Source: Eleusine coracana subsp. coracana
Lineage: Eukaryota; Streptophyta; Magnoliopsida; Poales; Poaceae
Reading direction: 5' to 3'
DNA length: 64,000 nt
Assembly: GCA_032690845.1 (NCBI GenBank)
Contig: CM064424.1
Location: 33,739,969 to 33,803,968, forward strand
The notes under the pieces were generated by a model, which saw only the letters and a list, made by a program, of their open reading frames with translations, did not search any database and had not been told where the DNA came from. This document shows, in pieces, positions 32,003 to 42,818 of this stretch (position 1 is the stretch's first letter; every line of letters begins with the position of its first letter). A program made the translations under genes and the position numbers.

Positions 32003-33689
32003 ACCAATTGTTGAAACACCAGCCCCGCGTAGGTCAGAAAGGGCACGTCGCACTCCTGAAAAGTTCACGCTCCTAACCACGGGGCAGCGAGACATATTAT
32101 TGTTAGACAATGATGAGCCTAAGACTTACAGTGAAGCAATGATGGGACCGGACTCTGAGAAATGGCTTGGAGCCATGAGATCCGAATTAGAATCCATGAG
32201 AGAAAATCAAGTTTGGAACTTGATAGATCCGCCTAATGGTGTAAAAACCATTGAGTGTAAATAGGTTTTTAAGAAAAAGATAGACATGGATGGAAATGTT
32301 CACATCTATAAGGCACGATTGGTGGCGAAAGGTTTTAAGCAAATTCAAGGGGTTGATTATGATGAGACCTTCTCGCCCGTCGCTATGCTAAAGTCTATAC
32401 GGATCCTTCTAGCAATTGTCGCATTTTATGATTATGAGATATGGCAAATGGATGTCAAAACGGCTTTCCTCAATGGAAACCTAAGTGAGGATGTGTACAT
32501 GACACAGCCTGAAGGTTTTGTCGATCCACAAAATGCTAGGAAGATATGCAAGCTTCAAAAGTCCATTTATGGACTAAAGCAAGCATCTCGGAGTTGGAAT
32601 CTTCGCTTTGATGAGGTAGTCAAAGGGTTTGGCTTCATTAAAAACGAAGAAGAGCTTTGTGTTTACAAAAGGGCTAGTGGGAGCGTGCTTGTCTTTCTGG
32701 TCCTTTATGTGGATGACATATTGCTGATCGGTAATGATATTCCAATGCTTGAAGCTGTTAAGACTTCTTTGAGAAAGAGTTTCTCAATGAAGGACTTAGG
32801 AGAGGCAGCTTACATTTTGGGCATTAAGATCTATAGAGATAGATCAAAGAGGCTAATTAGATTAAGCCAAGACACGTACATTGACAAGGTATTGAAACGG
32901 TTCAATATGCAGGATTCCAAGAAAGGTTTCTTGCCCATGTCACATGGGGTTTCTCTTAGCAAGACTCAGTGTCCCTCGACACCAGATGAGCAAGAGAAAA
33001 TGAGAGCGATTCCATATGCTTCGGCTGTTGGGTCCATCATGTATGCCATGATAAGTACTCGCCCAGATGTAGCCTACGCTCTTAGTGCTGTGAGCAGATA
33101 CCAGTCAAATCCAGGAGAAGCTCATTGGGAAGCTAATAAGAATATCCTAAAGTACTTAAGAAGAACTATGGGTATGTTCCTAGTCTATGGAGGTGAGGAA
33201 GAGCTCGTTGTAAATGGTTACACTGATGCTAGCTTCCAAACCGACAAAGACGATTCGAGATCGCAATCTGGATATGTGTTTTGCCTCAATGGAGGCGCGG
33301 TGAGCTGGAAGAGTTCCAAGCAAGATACGGTTGCTGACTCAACAACGGAGGCTGAGTACCTTGCCGCTTCAGAAGCTGCAAAGGAAGCTGTTTGGATCAG
33401 AAAATTTGTTTCTGAGTTGGGTGTGGTTCCTAGTGCATCCAGTCCAATGGACCTCTATTGTGATAATAGTGGTGCTATTGCGCAAGCCAAGGAGCCTAGA
33501 GCACATCAAAAGAACAAACACGTACTACGGCGTTATCATCTTATTCGGGACATCGTCGCTCGAGGTGATGTAAAGATATCCAAGGTGCACACGGACTCAA
33601 ACATCGCTGATCCGTTGACAAAACCTCTCTCTCAGCCCAAGCATGAGGCACATATGAGATCCATGGGTATTAGATATCTGCATGATTAA
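31983..33689 (+). pseudogene. Element D: reverse transcriptase and RNase H part (one stop, out of phase with gag)
   Basis: This frame continues the polyprotein after a frameshift between about 31950 and 32000. It has the linker VETPAPRRSERARRTPEKF, then a stop TAG at 32262-32264 in ECK*VFKKK, where Trp is expected. RT follows: RLVAKGFKQIQGVDYDETFS, WQMDVKTAFLNGNLSEDVYM, SIYGLKQASRSWN and the catalytic box LYVDDILL at 32703-32726. RNase H: GYTDASFQTDKDDSRSQSGY, STTEAEYLAASEAAKEAVW, YCDNSGAIAQAK, and the C-terminus HTDSNIADPLTKPL. All catalytic acids are visible. Two point lesions separate this copy from a complete polyprotein. Confidence 0.92.
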
Positions 33690-34592
33690 TGTATGAGAGA
33701 TTGTGTAATGTCTATGTTTATGTGTGATTGAATAAAGTGCTATTCTGTTCTATGGATAATAATTATTGCATTGATTGACAAGTGCGTGACTTGTTTGTGA
33801 AACTCATTGTTCTTTTATAATATTATCCTAAATGATCCCTAGTTCCTTATCATTGTGTTGGACAATAATGATTCATGGACTAGCACATGTATTGGTTGAT
33901 GATCGTGTTTTGACAGATCATTGATATGGAGATATCAAATCAATAATGTGAACACATGTTGGAGAACATAGTGTTGGACTGACCCACTAATAGACTTTGC
34001 TGAGATGTTATTATTGTGCCATCAATTGTTGTCTTGTATGATGTACCTTTGGGATCCTTAGACCTGAGATTGTCATTGATTCCCAGAATGTGTAATAGCA
34101 TATTTAGGGATTACCAAACGCTATTCCGTTACTGGGTGGTTATAAAGGTAATTTTCGGGTATGCTATGAAACATGTCGTGGGGTGTGAGCGGTCAAGATG
34201 GAATTTGCCCCTCCTAATAACAGGAGAGATATCTCTGGGCCCCTCGAGTTAGATGGATTTAGAAGTGCATGGCCATGCCAATGTGATTAAAAGTTAATCA
34301 TAATGACTAAAAGTTAGTCATGATAAATCCACTAGACGTTCGAGTGAATGGTCGAGCTATTATAGGGATGACACGTATCTTGCCTTAAGCTTGACTGATA
34401 TCGTGAGGCAAAGGGATCGCTGACTGCGTATGTCACGAGAATCAGTATGTGCTGCTAGGTGCCGCTATTGATTTATGATTTGAAAAATGGTTTTCACATC
34501 ATTATCGTGTACATGTGAACCTAACGGGTCACACACTTAACGGGTTGAAACATCGCTTGCCTATGTGATTGTCTCTAGTGCAAGTGGGAGAT
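33690..34592 (+). other. Element D: 3' untranslated region and polypurine tract
   Basis: 0.9 kb non-coding sequence between the RNase H stop and the 3' LTR. It ends with the purine tract AAGTGGGAGAT (34582-34592) just before TGTTGGAG. The 78-codon frame 34016-34252 has no recognisable domain. Confidence 0.8.
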
Positions 34593-35102
34593 TGTTGGAG
34601 ATATGCCCAAGAGACAATACGGATTTGATCCGTATGTGAGGGTCATACGGATATTGATCCGTGTGAGAAATTAGTCCACTAATGGGCCAACTAGTCGAGG
34701 CCCATTAGAAGGGTCTATTTAAGTGGAGGAGGGGCTTAAGGCGCAGGTGATTCCACCAGTCCTTAACCCTAGCCGTCGTGCTCCTCTTTCTCGCCCACAA
34801 AACCCTAACCGTGTTGCCGGTGCTAGCACGCCGCGCACGGTGCTCCAACCTCGTACGTGTGGATACCGCGAGGAGGCGCTGCTGCTGCTACGGTGCCGAC
34901 GGCTGGACTAGAAGGAGACGATTGACGTGATCGACTACTTCCTCTACACCGACGCGCGACTACGTTGGATCGAGCTGCTCCAACATTCGCTTCCGCTCCG
35001 CCTGCACGTCTAGTGGTAACGATCCATGATCCTCTCTTGCAAGGTTTCCTGGTTGAACGGTAGAAATTTTATATGCTATCGTAGCCTACCCGTTCCCCTA
35101 CA
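34593..35102 (+). repeat. Element D: 3' LTR (510 bp)
   Basis: Direct repeat of 27839-28348, same length, about seven base differences by eye, almost all transitions. It is followed by the target duplication ATGAG. Confidence 0.93.
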
Positions 35103-35107
35103 ATGAG

Positions 35108-37345
35108 TACCGAAAGAAAGAAGCCCCAGCAGCCAAAGCACCATAGCTAATGGCAAATTAAGCCAACCGGGATATAACCACGCTGCACACCATTGGGTGT
35201 TGGACCTATGACGACTAGACGGGTGCAGCATGATGGCCATGGCCACAATGCGAACCACGTCCGCGCCGAGCACCCAAACCATGACGTGAAGATAAAGCAG
35301 GGCCAGAATGCGGTGAGCCTGCCACATCACAATTCCTGGCAGGCATTGCGAAAAGACACACACTACAATGCTCGAACAAACACAGGAACACACCATAATG
35401 GAAAAAAAAAAGAAACTTAATAAGGGAAGCAGGGACACAATGAGTAACAAACAGGGCATCCACATCAACGAAACAAAGGAGCATCAGGGCTCACTGGTTT
35501 GATGCGGACAAAACAGGAGACGACAGATAGAACCAACAGGAAACTAATAAAATACAACAACCAGGATTGATGAGACAAAATCATAGGAACACCGAGTGTT
35601 GGTAATAATCAAAATCAGGCGTAGAAAAAAAAAACAGATCGAGAGGAAGTGCAAGCAAAAACATGGAACAGAGAAACATGCCAGGAGAGCATGGTAGGGA
35701 CGCAACCTAATAAGGAATACTAATTTCAAACAGGAAGAACAATATCTAGACATTCCTGGATCTTTAAAAAAAACATTAAAACATAACCAGGCGTGTGAAT
35801 TTGTAAACAGGGAGAGATAACATAATGCAAGAAACAATGACAGCAGAAGTGCAGAACCACAAGCAAAGCGGCATGACAATCAAAGAACCATGATGGGGAC
35901 ATCAACATGAAAACACTACAACATGGGGGCATGATTTAGCATGGCATAAAAAAATATTTTAGAGTGGCCGACCTGAATACCATTGTCTAACTACCTTTGC
36001 CAGCAAATTAAGTAATAGCACATAGAAATTGACCAAGAAGATGTAATGATAAGATTAATGAATCAGTTATTTCAACACTAATTCAGTCCGTAATTATAAG
36101 ATGTATCAACATGAAGATCACTAACAAACAATTTGTTTCAGTCACACGCAGCAATTTCTATAAAGAGCAACTGAATGAGATGCAACCAACAACATTGTGC
36201 TTGATCGAAAGTACCTTTATGAAGAGAGATGTAAGGCAGAATCTGTGCCTATTCCTGTGTAGAAATCAATGCTTTAATACTTAGCTGATCAATTGCAAGC
36301 ATCAGACAAAGGAGAATTTCTACTTAAAGCAAAGCACAATCGTCATTTGATCAGAGCTTGCACGCAATGAAGCCATTTGATGCTTCTACAAATGACATTT
36401 CATAAATTACTACAGGCAAGAACCAGCACATAAATCCACTTCGCTGCTTCTTGAAATGACACTTCCCAACCAACACATGCAAAGAACTCATTTGCTGAAT
36501 CCAAAACTATATCATCGACAGTTCTAACACCATCACACTGTTTTAACACCATCACACTCTTGTAGAATAAATTTCAAGCAAAAGAGAATGGAACCAAAAG
36601 GCAAGTTAATTTCCTGAACACATGTTCCTTATATTCACAAAGGTGGTAATGAAAGAAATTTCAACCATATAAAATCTCTGAAATCATGTACATAAAAACT
36701 GAAGGAGCACATGCATATACATATAAAAAAGAAGGGTTGTTGTTTAACCATAAGGACCTTAACAAAATAAATATAGACAGTAGATACCTATGTGCAATCA
36801 ACGTCAGGCAAACTAAATTACCGAACAGAGGGAACTAATTGGATTTGACAGAGAGCAGCTGACTTGGAACAAAGACTGGAAGAAAATTTGAGAATCCTCA
36901 AGTTATACCTCATGGTGAAAAGCTTATCCTCTGCTTTTGCTACCATGATTTAGAAGACAGACAAAGCAACAGCTCTGCGGGTGCAATTGCAGCCGGTTGG
37001 CAAGTGAAATGACAGGAGCAGATGCGTGACGCCAGAGCTGATGTGTCGCCAGGGCCGCTCAACTACCAGCCGTATCGTCGCGTTCCAGCGGCGAGGTGTG
37101 GAGGGTGCGTTGTCGCAGGACCTGCCGTCGATGTGTCCAAGCAGCACATGGGCAAACTCCAAACAAACGGCTACGGCGACGGCAGCCACACACACAAACG
37201 GGGAGTGCGGTGGCGACATGGATTGTACGCGGCCTGCGGCGGCGATGCAGTGGTTGGAGGTAGATTGTGGGGCCTCGGCTGGGCAGGGATTCACATTTCA
37301 CGGCAGGGATGAGAATCACACCTTCAGATTTGCGAATATACTTAC
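35108..37345. other. Unassigned stretch right of element D (possible captured gene introns)
   Basis: 2.2 kb, the continuation of 26166-27838. It is AT-rich up to about 36950, then GC rises to about 37345. No frame longer than 130 codons and no recognised protein on either strand, apart from the kinase-like exon that ends at 37346. On the minus strand it would lie downstream of that exon and could be intron. Inference only. Confidence 0.4.
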
Positions 37346-37437
37346 AGGTTGCTCGAGTATGGCAACGCCGAGGCTCCACATGTCGGCCGCGTAGGAGTTG
37401 TAGTCATCGCAATACGCCTCGGCAGTGACGATTCGCC
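37346..37437 (-). pseudogene. Protein-kinase-like exon fragment (subdomain IX)
   Basis: On the minus strand the translation includes TAEAYCDDYNSYAADMWSLG followed by VAILEQP. A-D-x-W-S-L-G-V is the hallmark of kinase subdomain IX (the Asp that anchors the catalytic loop), and E-x-Y resembles a degraded APE region. The exon is followed by GTAAGT at 37345-37340, a consensus plant splice donor. The upstream part is lost in the repeat array, and no further kinase motif was found downstream. The piece is therefore a gene fragment, perhaps carried in by the putative Helitron. Which kinase family it came from cannot be told from about 30 residues. Confidence 0.45.
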
Positions 37438-38928
37438 GGCGGACGCAGCTGGCACTTCCTCTCCCCTAGTGAGTCGCAGGCAGAGGCGAGACTGGGCGCA
37501 GGCGGTCGCCTCCGAGGGTGATGCGCACGCGGCGGCCGCGTGCGGATCCGGATGTCACCGGCGAGTCGCAGGCGGACGGGGAGGCGGGAAGGCGGGCGAG
37601 GGCGTCGAACGTGGCGGCCGCGTGGCTACCGGTGAGTCGCAGGCGCAGGCGGGGAGGCGGCAGCCCGCGTGCGGAGCCGGACTGCGTCGGCGAGTCACCT
37701 CGGGAAGGCCACCGGCGAGTCGCAGGCGGAGGGGGAGGCGGGGAGAGATCACTGGCGGAGGGGAACGGAGTCGGGGAGGCGGGGCGCTCGAACGTGGGGT
37801 GTTGCGACTGCGAACGTGGAGCATCAGTTTGCAGGATACAATTGGTCGTAAGTGAGACAATGGATCACACGTTGGAGGAAGATTTCAGGTGAGAGATAGA
37901 ATGTACTTGGATTTTTTTTTATAGATAGAGAAGTCATCGCAATACGCCTCGGCAGTGACGATTCGCCGGCGGACGCAGCTGGCACTTCCTCTCCCCTAGT
38001 GAGTCGCAGGCAGAGGCGAGACGGAGCGCAGCGCACGCGGCGGCCGCGTGCGGATCCGGACGTCACCGGCGAGTCACAGGTGGACGGGGGAGGCGGGAAG
38101 GCGGGCGAGGGCGTCGAACGTGGCGGCCGCGTGGCTACCGGTGAGTCGCAGGCGCAGGCGGGGAGGCGGCAGCCCGCGTGCGGAGCCGGACTGCGTCGGC
38201 GAGTCACCTCGGGAAGGCCACCGGCGAGTCGCAGGCGGAGGGGGAGGCGGGGAGAGATCACTGGCGGAGGGGAACGGAGTCGGGGAGGCGGGGCGCTCGA
38301 ACGTGGGGTGTTGCGACTGCGAACGTGGAGCATCAGTTTGCAGGATACAATTGGTCGTAAGTGAGACAATGGATCACACGTTGGAGGAAGATTTCAGGTG
38401 AGAGATAGAATGTACTTGGATTTTTTTTTATAGATAGAGAAGTCATCGCAATACGCCTCGGCAGTGACGATTCGCCGGCGGACGCAGCTGGCACTTCCTC
38501 TCCCCTAGTGAGTCGCAGGCAGAGGCGAGACGGAGCGCAGCGCACGCGGCGGCCGCGTGCGGATCCGGACGTCACCGGCGAGTCACAGGTGGACGGGGGA
38601 GGCGGGAAGGCGGGCGAGGGCGTCGAACGTGGCGGCCGCGTGGCTACCGGTGAGTCGCAAGCGCAGGCGGGGAGGCGGCAGCCCGCGTGCAGAGCCGGAC
38701 TGCGTCGGCGAGTCACCTCGGGAAGGCCACCGGCGAGTCGCAGGCGGAGGGGGAGGCGGGGAGAGATCGCTGGCGGAGGGGAACGGAGTCGGGAAGACGG
38801 GGGAGGCGGGGCGCTCGAACGTGGGGTGTTTCGACTGCGAACGTGGAGCATCAGTTTGCAGGATACAATTGGTCGTAAGTGGGAACAATCGATCACACGT
38901 TGGAGGAAGATTGTAGGTGAGAGATAGA
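37401..38928. repeat. GC-rich tandem repeat, three units of about 510-530 bp
   Basis: Unit starts at 37401, 37931 and 38440 (all AGTCATCGCAATACGCCTCG). Unit 1 is 530 bp, mostly because of an extra 22 bp near 37495-37520; unit 2 is 509 bp; unit 3 is cut by element E after 489 bp and resumes at 42822-42849. Each unit contains degenerate sub-repeats around CCGGCGAGTCGCAGGCGGA, and ends in an AT-rich tail with TTTTTTTTATAGATAGAG. Units are nearly identical, so the amplification is recent compared with the old elements here. Unit 1 begins inside the kinase-like exon. The many overlapping frames on both strands are copied with the unit and have low-complexity Arg/Gly/Pro composition; they are not called as genes. 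Confidence 0.9.
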
Positions 38929-38951
38929 GGGTGCGTTTGGATCCAGGCGAG
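38929..38951 (+). repeat. Element E: left terminal inverted repeat
   Basis: GGGTGCGTTTGG at the left border, paired with the complement of CCAAACGCACTC at 42807-42818. Similarity beyond 12 bases is weak. Confidence 0.85.
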
Positions 38952-39255
38952 AAAAATTCTAGCCTTGCCAGGTTAGGATGGGCATTTGGATTCCTTAAAA
39001 AATTCTATCTTAACTAGGCTATCTCACCTGACGGGGCCAGGAAAAGATCGCCTCCGCGAGAGAGCCGAATCGGCTCGCTCTCGACGGCAAAATCGCAGGT
39101 GCGAACAGATTTTTTCTAACGACTGCCATTTTCTCGCTCTCCACACTATCCTCTTCCTACGGCTTCGCTCTCCATGGCGTCCTCTTCCTCCGGCTTCTCT
39201 CTCCACGTTGCCCGCTCCCTTCGGCTCCTTTAGCCAATCTCGTCTGGCACACCTC

Positions 39256-39262
39256 TATAAAT
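39256..39262 (+). promoter_or_regulatory. Element E: TATA box of the transposase gene
   Basis: TATAAAT follows a CT-rich stretch 600 bp upstream of the transposase ATG. A splice donor (AAAAG|GTACG, intron start 39496) and an acceptor (TTATAG, ending 39854) suggest a 359-bp intron in the 5' untranslated region that ends directly before the ATG. Confidence 0.5.
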
Positions 39263-39854
39263 GGAACAAGTGCTGAGCCTTCAAGAATCCACCACAAGAG
39301 GAGCATCAGATAACCTACCAGGTCTGTTTTCCCATCAGCCGAAATCTGATTTGGTCAAAATCCTTCCGCTCCTCAGCATCTAGCTAATTTGTGCGCAGAT
39401 TGAACTCGGAAGTAACAGTAGTTGAAGGATTTGGATCAAATAGCACTCCGACGACCGTAGAAGCTGACGGATTTCTGCGTTCCTCCAGCCAAAAGGTACG
39501 CTAGCGATCCCCATCTCAAAAGCACCATCTATTAATTGTTTATCATATATGTCTCTATCTCTTCTTTATTTAATTAATTGTTTCTTGTTAATTATCTATA
39601 ACATGCGTGAGGCTGTGAGCGTGATCTAATTTCTGATTTGGCTGCTACCCATTGTTATGTGATTTTTTTAAAGGTTAATCATAGTAGATGCCCATGTATC
39701 GTTTCATAGATTTAGCACTCGATGCAACTCTACTCATTACACATGTGTGATATATTGTCATTTATTTTCTTTGTCTACAATTGCATTTTGATGTGAGCAT
39801 ACTGCTATAATATTTTTTTGTGTAACACTCTATTCCTTCTGCCGTTGATTATAG

Positions 39855-41190
39855 ATGGACCATAATGAACTGGTTAATAGAAAGATCGCATTCTTCAGTG
39901 CATTTGTAGTGGCGTATTGGACATTGGTCGTATATCTTGATAATACCAATGACCCTATAAGGTACTCACTATTAGAGAGGAACAAAGATCGTATGAAATA
40001 TCTACAGAAACTTTACTATGGTGAAGAGAAACATTATATCACAGAACTGCGCATGGGGAAGTCGGTGTTCTTTAAACTATGTCTTAAATTACGTAACATG
40101 GGAGCACTTAGAGATACCTGGCATTGTACTGTTGAGGAACAGGTTGCCATGTTTCTCACTACTGTTGGGCATCATAAAAAAAATGCCGACATTAGTTTCC
40201 ATTTCACAAGGTCTGGTGAAACTGTTAGTCGATACTTTAAGGAAGTGCTATATGCAATTGGACAACTTGGACCAGAGTTGCTTAGGCATCGCTCCCTTGA
40301 CATACCATCAAAAATTCTAGGCAACTCAAGATTTGATCCCTATTTTAAGGTACGCTATGTTATAGTCTCGTTTCATTAAGAAAATCATATTTTTAATACA
40401 TTAGCTTGTATTCATTTGCTTTGTTACTGGATGATTAGGACTTGCATTGGCGCTATTGATGGTACCCATGTTCCATGCAATGTTCCATCTCGAATTGTAG
40501 ACAAATTTCGTGGTAGGAAACCGTTTCCTACCCAAAATGTACTAGCTGCAGTCGATTTCGATTTGATGTTCACTTATGTAAGTGCTGGTTGGGAGGGATC
40601 GGCACATGATTCCACTGTACTAAGACATTCACTTGAGCATCCAAATGGTCTCCGAGTCCCACAAGGTTTGTCTCTATCATAGTGTTCTATTAGATAAATA
40701 TTCAAAAAACATTATGCTAACAGTACCCCTGTTAGGTAAATACTACCTCGCAGATGCTGGTTATGCAGCAAGGAGAGGATTTCTACCTCCTTTTCGCCAA
40801 ACTCGGTACCATTTACGTGAATGGAGGGGTAATAGAGCCCGGACACCAAATGAGTTATTCAACCTGAGGCATTCCTCCCTCCGTACTACTGTTGAGAGAG
40901 CATTTGGGACTTTAAAAAATCGCTTTAAAGTTCTAACAACAAGACCGTATTATCCCTTCCCTTCACAAGTACGAGTTGTGATAGCATGTTGCATACTTCA
41001 CAATTGGATCTTATAAAATGGTGGGCCTGATGAGTTAGTGTATAGTGAACAAAGTTGGACTGATAACTATCCTAGATCTGCTGGTCGTGTTCAACGGGAT
41101 TTACGTGAGGAACAAAGAGAAGTATTACGGGACAGAGATGTCATGGCTGCTAGTATGTGGAGAAATAGGCACAATGTTAGGCATGGTTGA
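39855..41190 (+). pseudogene. Element E: PIF/Harbinger transposase (HARBI1-like, DDE), damaged
   Basis: Exon 1 (39855-40349): MDHNELVNRKIAFFSAFVVA and the helix-turn-helix-like region (VEEQVAMFLTTVGHHKKNAD, SRYFKEVLYAIGQL) typical of this family's N-terminus. Intron 1 at 40350-40438 (GTACGC...GATTAG). Exon 2 (40439-40665): CIGAIDGTHVPCNVP with the first Asp (40458-40460), SAGWEGSAHDSTVLRHS with the second (40608-40610). Intron 2 at 40666-40735. Exon 3: GKYYLADAGYAARRGFLPPF, RTTVERAFGTLKNRF with Glu at 40894-40896, then ACCILHNWIL. Joining exon 1 to exon 2 needs one base fewer than present (GACTTGC near 40441), so a 1-bp insertion shifts the frame. A stop TAA at 41014-41016 precedes about 57 more residues that end at 41188-41190. 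The enzyme is therefore inactive. Confidence 0.88.
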
Positions 41191-41376
41191 TTCGTGTTGT
41201 TGATCCTATGCATGTATCATTTTTTCTTGTTGAGTAAACCTTATGCATCAACTAATTGTAATCCAGATTTTCTTGAGTTTAAACTTAGTTTATTTTGCAT
41301 TAGCTATACATCTGGTTCTACTTGATTGTTGCTGTTAATTTTCTAAACTCTGTTGAGTGTTATCAAATATAGGGAC

Positions 41377-42327
41377 ATGGCAGGGAACAATGTTGTATGG
41401 CAGCCTCAGATTGTGGAGGAGATGCTGTAGTACTACAAAGAAAAGATACAAGCCGAGGGAAAACATATGATTTTTCGTGAGTCTCATCATGAGCAGTGTG
41501 CACAACAGATCAATGGCAAATATCAAACTAACTTCACACAGAGACAAGTTTACCACAAGTTTCATAAGCTGAAAGCTCAATGGAAGGTTATTCTTCAAGC
41601 AAAGAATTTAAGTGGAGCGAACTTCGATGATGTCGAGAAAAAGATATTATATGATGAGACAGAGGTCGTCCGGATGGCTAATGTAAGTACTTGTCTCTAT
41701 TTATTTATTTTGTCATGGATTCATATTGTATACAATAAAATTTATGTTGAAATTATACAGGCAAAGGACCCAAGGGCAAAATTTATTAATGTCCCCATTC
41801 GTTGGTATGATGAAATGGAATTCATATTTCAAGACAAGCATGCAACTGGGGAGTTCACTATTCTTCAAACACCGTATGACCATCCAAGCACCCAGGATGA
41901 AGATTTAATTGGTGACAAGAAGGCAAACAACTGTGACATTGATCCTAGTTTGCAATATGATTCAGATTGCCTTCCTGACCAAGGTCAAGAGGAAAATGGT
42001 GCAGAAAGCTCTGACACCAAGCGTCCTACTGCCAATGTTGATAAAGGGAAGAGGGTCAAGCGGGATGACGGTGCGATTAAAGAAGTAACATGTGTTTTGC
42101 GTGATATGAATGACACTATGCGCTTTACTCATGCAACACATCCAAATGAAGCATTGTTCAAGATAATTGACTCCATGGAAGAGTATCCAATATATGTGAG
42201 ACTCGAGTTGCAAACCTTTTTAGCTGATAATGAAAAGACGGCTGGCATGTTGAAGGGAAGACCATTAGAAGTCATCAAGCAATACGTTCATGGATGGGTT
42301 TCTCGAACCTACCCATGTATGATGTGA
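41377..42327 (+). pseudogene. Element E: Myb/SANT-like accessory protein (stop at codon 18)
   Basis: The frame starts at ATG 41377 (MAGNNVVWQPQIVEEML), meets TAG at 41428-41430 and continues with YYKEKIQAEGKHMIFRESHH, then NFTQRQVYHKFHKLKAQWKV, the pattern of the Myb/SANT-like DNA-binding domain of PIF ORF1 proteins. A 78-bp intron at 41683-41760 (GTAAGT...TACAG) is in phase and has no stop, so it can be read through. Exon 2 has an acidic Gln/Asp-rich linker and a C-terminal helical part (DSMEEYPIYVRLELQTFLAD). In active PIF/Harbinger elements this protein works with the transposase to bind the ends. Apart from the early stop it looks intact. Confidence 0.85.
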
Positions 42328-42818
42328 ATCTTTATCAGTTTGAGTTTTGTAATAAGTACTTTTTTTATGCTAGATTTAAATAGGAAATAAGGCTGAGTAA
42401 CCATGTCCTTTATGCTTACATTTTGCACAAGTTTTTTAATCCTTTTGATTGAAGTAGAGAAGAAAAATACACGTGCAATGTATTTACTTGATTTGTTATT
42501 GAATATAAGAGGTTGTTTGCAGTTTCAAATTTTCTATTATCTTATATGCTAATATAATTCGATGGCAGTTCAATATATAGAAATATTTTAACTTCATCAA
42601 GTTATATTGTCATAGTAGAGACAAAATTATAATATATATTTTATTTGTTAGCCTAACAGGTAAAAACTAGCTTAACAAACTAGCCACCACTACCAAATAA
42701 TTAGCTAAGCTCAGCAAACCAACCAAATGATTAATACCAGCAAACTTGCCGCAGCTGGCAGCGGCTAGTTTGTCTAGCTGAGCTATAGCCCAGACTAGCT
42801 GAGCTACCAAACGCACTC

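Larger units (their letters stand above)
27839..35102 (+). mobile_element. Element D: Ty1/copia retrotransposon, nearly complete
   Basis: 7264 bp with two 510-bp LTRs (start TGTTGGAGATATGCC, end CCCCTACA) and a perfect target duplication ATGAG (27834-27838 and 35103-35107). A Met-tRNA primer-binding site and a purine tract are in place. Order of domains is gag, PR, integrase, RT, RNase H, which is the copia order. The LTRs differ at about seven positions by eye. One frameshift and one stop interrupt an otherwise readable polyprotein. The lineage within copia was not determined. Confidence 0.95.
38929..42818 (+). mobile_element. Element E: PIF/Harbinger DNA transposon
   Basis: 3890 bp. The ends are GGGTGCGTTTGG and, in reverse, GAGTGCGTTTGG (11 of 12 matching). 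Flanks AGA (38926-38928 and 42819-42821) form a 3-bp target duplication: removing the element and one AGA restores the repeat-unit sequence GAGAGATAGAATGTACTT found in units 1 and 2. A 3-bp duplication and two genes, a DDE transposase and a Myb/SANT-like protein, are the PIF/Harbinger hallmarks. The usual duplication is TTA/TAA; AGA is unusual. Both genes carry lesions. Confidence 0.93.

Noticed and set aside
35215..35484. Minus-strand Cys/Leu-rich frames as membrane proteins
   Set aside because: Overlapping frames without start context or homologous copy; composition follows from AC-rich DNA on the other strand.
37349..38927. Long overlapping open frames on both strands in the tandem repeat (up to 187 codons)
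   Set aside because: They are copied with the repeat unit, overlap on both strands and have Arg/Gly/Pro-biased composition of GC-rich DNA. No domain and no conserved start.
37395..38933. CRISPR-like array
   Set aside because: Units are about 510 bp with no short repeat-spacer structure; the sequence is eukaryotic.
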